Shown piece by piece: positions 1 through 4,829 of a stretch of 6,278 nucleotides of DNA; position 1 is the stretch's first letter; every line of letters starts with the position of its first letter. The position numbers were made by a program, and so were the translations under genes. The DNA comes from Desulfococcus sp041737845. Lineage in GTDB: Bacteria > Desulfobacterota > Desulfobacteria > Desulfobacterales > Desulfococcaceae. The notes beneath the pieces were generated by a model. The model was not told where the DNA came from. It ran no database searches and worked only from the letters and a program-made list of their open reading frames with translations. Location: the NCBI RefSeq assembly GCF_041737845.1, contig NZ_JBGSQX010000179.1:1-6278 (forward strand), read 5' to 3'.

Positions 1-2
1 GC

Positions 3-122
3 GCGGCCGTGCTGGCTGCGGGGCCCAGGCGGCTCCGGGCGGTCACCCATTATCATGTATCGGCGGGGGATATCGCCCGTGCCCTGTCGGCATTCCGTCA
101 GGTGCTGGGGCAGAGCGGCTGA
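3..122 (+). CDS. ltaE: Low-specificity L-threonine aldolase, C-terminal fragment (gene continues left of window)
   Basis: Reading from base 3 gives 39 residues before a TGA at 120-122. The tail contains a motif reading R-L-R-A-V-T-H-Y-H-V-S followed by an amphipathic helix (DIARALSAFRQVL). This matches the C-terminus of PLP-dependent L-threonine aldolases of the beta-eliminating lyase family, where a V-T-H-x-D/H-V-S segment and a final helix close the small domain. The family cleaves L-threonine or L-allo-threonine to glycine and acetaldehyde in the cytoplasm. The PLP lysine and most of the enzyme lie outside the window, so only the tail supports the call. It is convergent with the minus-strand run, with 29 bp between the two stop codons. 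Another fold-type I PLP enzyme with a similar tail is the main alternative. Confidence 0.7.
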   Translation, partial: AAVLAAGPRRLRAVTHYHVSAGDIARALSAFRQVLGQSG

Positions 123-151
123 AAGGCCCTTCCCCCGAAACTGCGCCGGGG

Positions 152-763
152 TCAGTCGATGAGGACGAGCCCGGCGATCCAGGACATCCCGCCGTCCGCG
201 GCCGCCCGGGGGTCGAGGTAGGCCCCGGCCCATCCGGCGGCCTGCATCAGCCGGGAGACGTTGATCCCGAACCCGGACATGGACGGCCGGGCCCGGCGGG
301 GGTTCCGGCAGACTCTTCCCGAAAGCACGCTGCACTCGGCATGCTCCCGGCAGAAGATCATCTTGCAGGACCCCCCGGCAAAGGCCATGGCCCTGGGAAA
401 TCCCATCTCAATTGCCGCCGCTTCGGCATCGGCCACGATATCGTGGAGAAGCCCCATGACTTCGCTTCGCTCGGGGGAGAGCAGGACCTCCGTGGGGGCG
501 TCGATACGGACCGCCAGGGCCAGGCGATACGATTTCAGAAGCTCCCGGAATCCCCGGGGGCCTGAAACATGGGGCGGGCACCCGGGAGAGCGCCCGTAGT
601 TTTCGCACCGGGGCTCCAGGCAGAGCCGTGCCAGGCCGTCCTCCACCGAAATGTCCGCGGCCGATACGACCGCGGCATCGGCGGCGCCGGAACGTCGCAT
701 CCGGGCGATCAGGGCTAAGAGTGCGGCGTCGGTGTTCTTTTTTTCGGATGGTACAGGGCTCAT
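152..763 (-). CDS. DUF2284 cysteine-rich, putative metal-binding protein
   Basis: This 203-residue protein has the DUF2284 pattern (PF10050, described as predicted metal-binding). Seven cysteines fall in two clusters: C48, C53 and C62, the last in a G-C-P-P-H motif after N-Y-G-R-S-P; then C133, C138, C144 and C152, framed by A-G-G-S-C at 129-133 and C-R-N-P-R at 152-156. An R-P-S-M-S-G-F-G-I-N-V motif follows at 159-169. The spacing suggests an iron-sulfur or zinc site, but the biochemical role of the family is not established. There is no signal peptide or membrane segment, so it is probably cytoplasmic. The ATG overlaps the upstream glycosyltransferase stop as ATGA, and no convincing Shine-Dalgarno precedes it, so translation probably depends on coupling. 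The N-terminal ~40 residues are less conserved-looking. Family membership is clear; function is unknown. Confidence 0.88.
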   Translation of the reverse strand: MSPVPSEKKNTDAALLALIARMRRSGAADAAVVSAADISVEDGLARLCLEPRCENYGRSPGCPPHVSGPRGFRELLKSYRLALAVRIDAPTEVLLSPERSEVMGLLHDIVADAEAAAIEMGFPRAMAFAGGSCKMIFCREHAECSVLSGRVCRNPRRARPSMSGFGINVSRLMQAAGWAGAYLDPRAAADGGMSWIAGLVLID

Positions 764-2973
764 GGCGGTCTCATGCTGTCAAGGCTTGAGTGTTGGGCAT
801 CGGCGCCGCATCGAGGGCGAATCTCTGTATAGATGCGCTCCATGTTTCGCGCAAACCCTCGGGTGTCACAGATGGGCGCATCTCGAAGATGTTGACGCAT
901 CCCCTGCCTGAGGACGGCGAGCCTGTCGCAGGCATCGGGGGCACTGGCCACCCGGACCGCCAGATCCACATAGTCTTCCCGGTCGCGAGCCACAAAATCG
1001 CCCAGCCCGGCCGCGTCGAGGATGGACGCGCTGGTCCGTGACGCCCATCGATCGCCCCGGAAGGTGATCACCGGAACGCCCTGCCACAGGGCTTCGGTGG
1101 TGGTCGTGCCGCCGTTGTAGGGAAACGTGTCGAGCGCCAGGTCGACGCGGCCGTAAGCTTCGATGAACCGGTAGTGATCCGATGGCCCTTCCAGAAGGAC
1201 CCTTTCCGCCGGGATGCCGTTTTTTTCCAGGAGGCGAATCAGGAGGTCCCGGTTCCGGACCTGGCCGAGGCGGGCATTTTTCAGCATCAGGCGGCTTTCG
1301 GGCGTCCGGTCGAGAATCCGGGACCAGGCGGCCATCACGCCGCTGGTGATCTTGTACTGGGAGGCAAGGCAGCCGAAGGTGATGCGTCCGGCGGCGGCGC
1401 AGGGCGGCGGCGTGACATCGGGCACCGGATAGCCCACCTCGAAGCTCAGGCAGCTTCCGGAGACGCGAAGAATCTTTTCGCCGTAGAACCCCTCTTCCCC
1501 GGGCGGCAGGACGCTGTGATCGCCGATGAGGTAATCGTAGGCCGGCATGCCGCTCGTGACGAACATGTTGAACCAGCCGACCACCACCGGCGCCGGATGA
1601 AGGGCGATCAGGGGCAGGCGTCGCGTGTCGCTGTAGCCGTTCAGATCCACCAGTATGTCGATCTGTTCCCTTTGGATGCGCTCCGCGGCCAAGGCATTCG
1701 TCATCCCTGAAAGGTCATGAAACCGGTCCGCCGGGTGGGCCGTGTAGCCGTGGGTGATGGCCGAGATAGGGCCATGGGAAAAGAGGTGGATCTCGAAACG
1801 GCGGCGGTCATGATGGTTGATGAGGCCCCAGACGGGCTTCATCCAGTTATGATCTGAGAAGAAAGACGAGACATACCCGATTCGGATGGGGACGGATGCG
1901 TCAGCCGCTGCCGTCTTCGGGGGGATGCCGCGGATGGGTTTGGCCCGGGGGAGGCATTTCTCGGCCCACCGCCGGCGGTCCAGGGCAATGGCTGGGTTAT
2001 CGGCGCGCGGGTCCCCGGGGATGGCGACCGCGATGGCCAGCAGCGGCAGCTCGGGGGGGCCGCCCGCGGCGGCGGCGCGGAAGAGATCCACCGCCCGCTC
2101 CACCTGGCCGAGGTTGAACAGGCTCTGCCCCAGGTTGTGGAGGGCTTCGGGCCAGTTCGGGGCGATCTCCAGAGCCTTCTCAAAATGGGCGGCGGCTCCG
2201 GCATAGTCCTTATCATGTATGAGGACGCAGCCGGCCCCATACCAGGCCCTGGCCAGCCGGGGATTCAGCCGGACGGCGGAATCATGGGCCGCGGCGGCAT
2301 CCTTCCACCTTTCCAGCGACTGGAAGGCATTCCCGGCGCTGCAGTGCAGATCGGCATCATCGGGCAACCGGGTGATGGCTTCGAGCAGCATGGGCAGTGC
2401 CTCTTCGGCCCGGCCCATGTCCAGGGTCACCTCACCCAGGCCGGCCAGGGCATTCCCAAGGCGGGGGGCGAATTCCAACGCTTTCCGAAAACATGCCGCG
2501 GCTTCGGACAGATCGTTTTTTTTCCGGTGGGCGTTTCCCAGGTTATAGTAAGCGCCGGCATATTCCGGATTCAGGTCCAGGGCGCCGCGGTAGGCGTCCA
2601 GCGCCTCGTCCACCCGGCTCTGGGCCTTCAAGGCGTTTCCGAGGTTGTTATAAAATTCGGGGGCACGCCAGATGGCCAGGGCCTTCCTGAAACGGGCTTC
2701 AGCAGATTTTACCTCGCCGGTCATCAGCAGCGCAAGCCCCATCAGATTGTGGACGTTCGGGTCCCCGGGCATTGCGGCTTCGGCCCGTTCCAGGAAATCG
2801 ACCGCCCGGGCGCCGTCCCCGGCCTGATACGCCATCGCCCCCAGCATGCGGAGCGCATCCCCATGGTCCGGCGCCGTCTTCAGAGCCCGGAGGCAGCATC
2901 GTGCCGCCTCGACGAACCGGCCCGCCTGGTAATGCCCTGCTGCCGCCTGCATCAGGCTGTGGGGATTGTCCAT
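760..2973 (-). CDS. TPR-repeat protein with C-terminal GT41 (O-GlcNAc transferase / SPINDLY-like) domain
   Basis: This 737-residue protein has two parts. Residues 6-310 form nine tandem TPRs, each 34 residues except the third (33), with typical G-x-A and A-x-P-positions such as Y-N-L-G-N-A. Residues ~362-720 match Glyco_transf_41: I-R-I-G-Y-V-S at 363-369, a F-S-D-H-N-W-M-K-P motif with H375, Q-I-D-I-L-V-D-L-N-G at 437-446, Q-Y-K at 539-541, and D-T-F-P-Y-N-G-G-T-T-T-T at 615-626. By alignment from memory, K541 and H600 correspond to human OGT K842 and H901, and T623/T624 to the UDP-binding T921/T922. The family transfers GlcNAc or another sugar from a nucleotide donor to Ser/Thr of proteins, with the TPRs binding the acceptor. 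No signal peptide is seen, so it is probably cytoplasmic. The start is fixed by a good Shine-Dalgarno. It lies 53 bp after the zinc hydrolase gene and overlaps the DUF2284 gene by 4 bp. Sugar donor and targets are unknown. Confidence 0.92.
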   Translation of the reverse strand: MDNPHSLMQAAAGHYQAGRFVEAARCCLRALKTAPDHGDALRMLGAMAYQAGDGARAVDFLERAEAAMPGDPNVHNLMGLALLMTGEVKSAEARFRKALAIWRAPEFYNNLGNALKAQSRVDEALDAYRGALDLNPEYAGAYYNLGNAHRKKNDLSEAAACFRKALEFAPRLGNALAGLGEVTLDMGRAEEALPMLLEAITRLPDDADLHCSAGNAFQSLERWKDAAAAHDSAVRLNPRLARAWYGAGCVLIHDKDYAGAAAHFEKALEIAPNWPEALHNLGQSLFNLGQVERAVDLFRAAAAGGPPELPLLAIAVAIPGDPRADNPAIALDRRRWAEKCLPRAKPIRGIPPKTAAADASVPIRIGYVSSFFSDHNWMKPVWGLINHHDRRRFEIHLFSHGPISAITHGYTAHPADRFHDLSGMTNALAAERIQREQIDILVDLNGYSDTRRLPLIALHPAPVVVGWFNMFVTSGMPAYDYLIGDHSVLPPGEEGFYGEKILRVSGSCLSFEVGYPVPDVTPPPCAAAGRITFGCLASQYKITSGVMAAWSRILDRTPESRLMLKNARLGQVRNRDLLIRLLEKNGIPAERVLLEGPSDHYRFIEAYGRVDLALDTFPYNGGTTTTEALWQGVPVITFRGDRWASRTSASILDAAGLGDFVARDREDYVDLAVRVASAPDACDRLAVLRQGMRQHLRDAPICDTRGFARNMERIYTEIRPRCGADAQHSSLDSMRPP

Positions 2974-2980
2974 ATTGACG

Positions 2981-2985
2981 CCTCT
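2981..2985 (-). promoter_or_regulatory. Shine-Dalgarno of the TPR/GT41 gene
   Basis: On the minus strand AGAGG lies 7 nt upstream of the ATG at 2971-2973, the expected spacing. It supports this start codon. It also shows that the glycosyltransferase gene can be initiated independently, unlike the genes on either side, which rely on overlapping stop/start codons. Confidence 0.7.
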
Positions 2986-2987
2986 GC

Positions 2988-3003
2988 GAAAAGGTTCCTT
3001 TTC
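2988..3003. repeat. 16-bp perfect dyad immediately upstream of the GT41 ribosome-binding site
   Basis: The minus strand reads GAAAAGG-AA-CCTTTTC, two perfect 7-nt arms around a 2-nt centre, ending 2 nt before the AGAGG. In RNA it could fold as a 6-bp stem with a four-base loop beside the Shine-Dalgarno. In DNA it could be a protein-binding dyad. There is no U-tract after it, so it is not a Rho-independent terminator. Function is inferred from position only. Confidence 0.4.
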
Positions 3004-3016
3004 TTTGGGTATGTCA

Positions 3017-3036
3017 GATTATCCGATCAGATAATC
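3017..3036. repeat. AT-rich inverted repeat spanning the zinc hydrolase stop codon
   Basis: GATTATC at 3017-3023 and its reverse complement GATAATC at 3030-3036 flank a 6-nt spacer that contains the TGA stop of the hydrolase gene (3027-3029). The stem would be 7 bp but AT-rich, with no following U-tract, so terminator activity is unlikely. It could be an operator or a weak RNA hairpin separating the upstream and downstream parts of the run. Chance is possible for a repeat this short. Confidence 0.35.
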
Positions 3037-4079
3037 CTCGGCTCGTTTTTCTGGTCCGGAAGTCTTCCGGCCGCGGCGCTTCCGTACCGGTTTTGGATCC
3101 GGAGGGCAGCGCCCTCCGGTTCGTCGACACTGGCCAGATGGAAAACGGCATCGCCCTCCCGAACCATGGGGATCTCCTTCCGGCCGATGATGATGCCGGT
3201 GAACAAGGCCCGGATTTCCGAGGTGTTGTCGTCAAAGAGATTGTCGACCAGGCCGAGCAGGTCTCCTTTGATTGCGAGGGCCCCCAAGGGTTTCAGCAGG
3301 CGCAGCAGGCCGCCTGTCGGCGCTTTCAGCCAGCAGCTTGAACGCGCCAGGTCCGACGCCGGCGCCGAAGGGGGGAGGGCCGCACCGTTCAGCATTTTCA
3401 GCTCCCGCAGGACATTGAGGATGCCTTCAACACCCGTCCGGATGCAGATTTCATCAAAGCGGAGGGCCTGGCCTCCCTCATAGACCAGGGTGGATATGCC
3501 GTCTGCCGTCGCCGTCGCCCGCAGGGACCCTTCCCGGAGGGGGGGATTGAGGATGACGGGCGCCCCGAAGGCCAGCGCGATGGACCGGGTATCGGCATTG
3601 TCCATATCGGCGCGAATCTGGGGCAGATTGGAATGATGGGCGCCGCCGGTATGGAGATCGATCCCATGGGTGCATTTCCGGACGATCTCCTCCATGAAGC
3701 ACCAGGCAATCCGTGAGGGCACCGAACCGATTTCAGACCCCGGGAAACTGCGATTGAGATCGCATCGGTCAGCGAGATACCGGGAATGGTGGATCAGCCC
3801 GTAGGCGTTGACCACCGGAACGGCGATGACGGCGCCATTCAGGCCTGAGAGCATGGGCAGATTGAGGAACCTTCGGATGATTTCAATGCCGTTCAGCTCG
3901 TCCCCATGGATGGCCGCACTGATGAAGAGGCGCGGTCCGTCCATCTCTCCGCGGATGACATGCACCGGCATGGTTTCCGTCATGTGCGGGTGAACCCGCG
4001 GCAGGGAGAGGCAGAGGGATACACGCGACCCCGCGGGAATGTCCTGGTGATGGATGCATAATTCCGGTTGCGTGGCCAT
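3027..4079 (-). CDS. Succinylglutamate desuccinylase / aspartoacylase (AstE/AspA) family zinc hydrolase
   Basis: A 350-residue zinc-dependent amidohydrolase-like protein of the M14-related AstE/AspA family. Numbering from a TTG codon one position upstream, H59-G-D-E62 and H144 (in I-D-L-H-T-G) are the expected zinc ligands. D108-L-N-R111 carries the family's substrate-carboxylate arginine, and Y-E202-G-G has the likely catalytic glutamate. Residues ~247-320 form the usual C-terminal beta-rich domain (A-P-T-G-G-L-L-R, then E-G-D-A-V-F-H). Relatives deacylate N-acyl amino acids such as N-succinylglutamate or N-acetylaspartate; many bacterial members of this subtype have no known substrate. I chose the ATG at 4077-4079, which overlaps the acetyltransferase stop as TGATG; the TTG at 4082 is the alternative. 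No strong Shine-Dalgarno is visible, so translational coupling is likely. The protein is cytoplasmic by the absence of a signal peptide. True AstE of arginine catabolism is less likely because no other ast genes are nearby. Confidence 0.9.
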   Translation of the reverse strand: MATQPELCIHHQDIPAGSRVSLCLSLPRVHPHMTETMPVHVIRGEMDGPRLFISAAIHGDELNGIEIIRRFLNLPMLSGLNGAVIAVPVVNAYGLIHHSRYLADRCDLNRSFPGSEIGSVPSRIAWCFMEEIVRKCTHGIDLHTGGAHHSNLPQIRADMDNADTRSIALAFGAPVILNPPLREGSLRATATADGISTLVYEGGQALRFDEICIRTGVEGILNVLRELKMLNGAALPPSAPASDLARSSCWLKAPTGGLLRLLKPLGALAIKGDLLGLVDNLFDDNTSEIRALFTGIIIGRKEIPMVREGDAVFHLASVDEPEGAALRIQNRYGSAAAGRLPDQKNEPRII

Positions 4080-4540
4080 CAAGCGAGGATCTTCATCATG
4101 GCAATCCCCTCACAGTCCGGGAATTTCACGCAGAGCATGCAATCCGCCCAGATTTTGAGGGGAAGCTCCGACCGTTCGATTTCGATGAAACCGAACCGGT
4201 TGAAAAAACCGGGTTTGAAGGTCAAGGAGAAGAGCCTGGCCATGCCGAAGGCCCGGGCTTCCGCCATGCAGCTCTCGACCATTGCTGCGGCGACACCTTG
4301 GTTCCGGTGGGGCGGCGCCACCACCAGGGAACAGATCTCCCCCAGGTCTTCCCAGCAGAATTGAAGGGCGCAGCACCCGATGAGCCGGCCGCCCTTCTCT
4401 TCCACGGCGACGGAAAAATCCCGGACATGATCGTAGAGGTTGCTGAGGGGTCTCGGGATGAGGTCCCCCTCGTGGCTGTGACGGTGGAGCAAGCCGTGAA
4501 TCGATTTAATGTCCGCGATGGCCGCTTTTCTGATCTGCAT
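4079..4540 (-). CDS. GNAT-family N-acetyltransferase, short N-acetylglutamate-synthase-like type
   Basis: From the ATG at 4538-4540 this is a 153-residue single-domain GNAT protein. The acetyl-CoA motif R79-N-Q-G82-V-A84 follows the beta4 strand E-I-C-S-L-V-V (68-74). F-F-N-R-F-G-F at 112-118 is the usual C-terminal GNAT motif. E-D-L-G-E-I and L-P-R/I-P-R-P-L-S-N-L-Y-like segments resemble the short ArgA-type acetyltransferases that make N-acetylglutamate, the first step of arginine synthesis, in lineages lacking the long kinase-fused ArgA. The tail carries C134-x2-C137-x5-C143, seen in this subgroup. A longer reading from 4672 exists, but its first 44 residues only shadow the upstream small gene in another frame and carry no GNAT sequence. 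It starts 13 nt after the small gene's stop and its own stop overlaps the hydrolase ATG. The glutamate specificity is inference; other amino acids or proteins are possible substrates. Confidence 0.88.
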   Translation of the reverse strand: MQIRKAAIADIKSIHGLLHRHSHEGDLIPRPLSNLYDHVRDFSVAVEEKGGRLIGCCALQFCWEDLGEICSLVVAPPHRNQGVAAAMVESCMAEARAFGMARLFSLTFKPGFFNRFGFIEIERSELPLKIWADCMLCVKFPDCEGIAMMKILA

Positions 4541-4553
4541 GGTTTTTTTCCGG

Positions 4554-4721
4554 TCAATCCAAAAAGAGTTCCAGCTCCTTGGCGCATTTTTCACGGGCTT
4601 CCGCAGGGCCGTCGATGTCGAGAAGGTGATTGTCAACGTCCAGCAGGACGATGCTGCACCCGTGCCTGGCAACGATGGTGCTGATGAGCTGGATGGTCTG
4701 TTCCTTGCTGAGTTGGGTCAT
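4554..4721 (-). CDS. Small conserved-looking hypothetical protein, 55 residues
   Basis: I do not recognise this protein. The reading frame runs from ATG (4719-4721) to TGA (4554-4556). It begins M-T-Q-L-S-K-E-Q-T-I, then an amphipathic helix, two short beta-like stretches (C-S-I-V-L-L-D-V-D and H-L-L-D-I-D-G) and a charged helix (A-E-A-R-E-K-C-A-K-E-L-E-L-F-L): a plausible compact alpha-beta-beta-alpha fold. By count, 41 of 55 codons end in G or C, as expected for a real gene in this GC-rich genome. An AGGA lies 8 nt before the ATG and a promoter sits further upstream. The GNAT gene begins 13 nt after its stop, so it is the first gene of the run. It has no signal peptide or membrane segment and two cysteines (C22, C46). 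It may be an accessory or regulatory subunit of the following acetyltransferase; that is inference from position only. Confidence 0.72.
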   Translation of the reverse strand: MTQLSKEQTIQLISTIVARHGCSIVLLDVDNHLLDIDGPAEAREKCAKELELFLD

Positions 4722-4729
4722 GGCTGTAT

Positions 4730-4733
4730 TCCT
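4730..4733 (-). promoter_or_regulatory. Shine-Dalgarno of the 55-residue gene
   Basis: AGGA on the minus strand lies 8 nt from the ATG at 4719-4721. It decides the start of the small gene and is one of the main reasons for calling that gene real. Confidence 0.6.
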
Positions 4734-4782
4734 GAATCGTAAACGGTCAAATTCAACATCCTCAAAAAGATCGCAGTGGGAT

Positions 4783-4800
4783 GTATTATTATGGTAATAC
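4783..4800. repeat. Short palindrome over the -10/start region (possible operator)
   Basis: GTATTA at 4783-4788 and TAATAC at 4795-4800 are perfect 6-nt inverted arms around a 6-nt spacer. The element covers the proposed -10 box and the expected transcription start, where a repressor could act. It lies in the most AT-rich stretch of the window, so a chance palindrome cannot be excluded. Confidence 0.35.
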
Positions 4801-4819
4801 CCGAAGAATGGCCGGTCAA
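4791..4819 (-). promoter_or_regulatory. Sigma70-like promoter for the five-gene run
   Basis: On the minus strand TTGACC (4814-4819) is five of six to the -35 consensus. After exactly 17 nt comes TACCAT (4791-4796), four of six to the -10 consensus. Transcription would start near 4784, giving a leader of roughly 60 nt before the 55-residue gene. The stretch is AT-richer than its surroundings, as promoters in GC-rich genomes often are. The same 9-nt sequence containing the -35 box recurs at 4744-4752, but no -10 box follows that copy. No Rho-independent terminator for the upstream gamma-glutamyltransferase gene is visible in this gap, so some readthrough is possible. Confidence 0.5.
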
Positions 4820-4829
4820 ATGGGGGTGG

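Noticed and set aside
51..60. TATCATGTAT occurring at 51-60 and again at 2211-2220
   Set aside because: Both copies are within coding sequence of unrelated genes and are only 10 nt long; coincidence is the simplest reading.
132..151. Possible shared terminator hairpin (CCCCG...CGGGG) between the convergent stop codons
   Set aside because: Only a 5-bp stem with a 9-nt loop and no T-tract on either strand; too weak to call.
735..745. A-AAA-AAG slippery heptamer in codons 7-9 of the DUF2284 gene, and an A8-C run in the TPR gene at 2516-2523
   Set aside because: These resemble programmed frameshift sites, but I saw no supporting downstream structure or extended alternate frame, and both genes are intact in the normal frame. 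They are more likely Lys-Lys-Asn codons by chance.
2137..3483. A 448-codon open frame on the plus strand across the glycosyltransferase and hydrolase genes
   Set aside because: It is antisense to two clearly recognised protein families, has no family motif of its own and no plausible ribosome-binding site; GC-rich coding DNA commonly leaves such frames open.
4541..4672. N-terminal 44-residue extension of the GNAT protein
   Set aside because: It has no GNAT similarity and overlaps the 55-residue gene in another frame; the start at 4540 gives the normal domain length and first strand (M-Q-I-R-K-A).
4509..4742. A 77-codon plus-strand frame opposite the 55-residue gene
   Set aside because: No family is recognised and no promoter on that strand was seen; the minus-strand frame has the better ribosome-binding site, spacing and codon use.
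4744..4749. Second TTGACC as a separate -35 box
   Set aside because: No -10-like hexamer lies 16-18 nt downstream; that spacing would fall onto the ribosome-binding site of the small gene.
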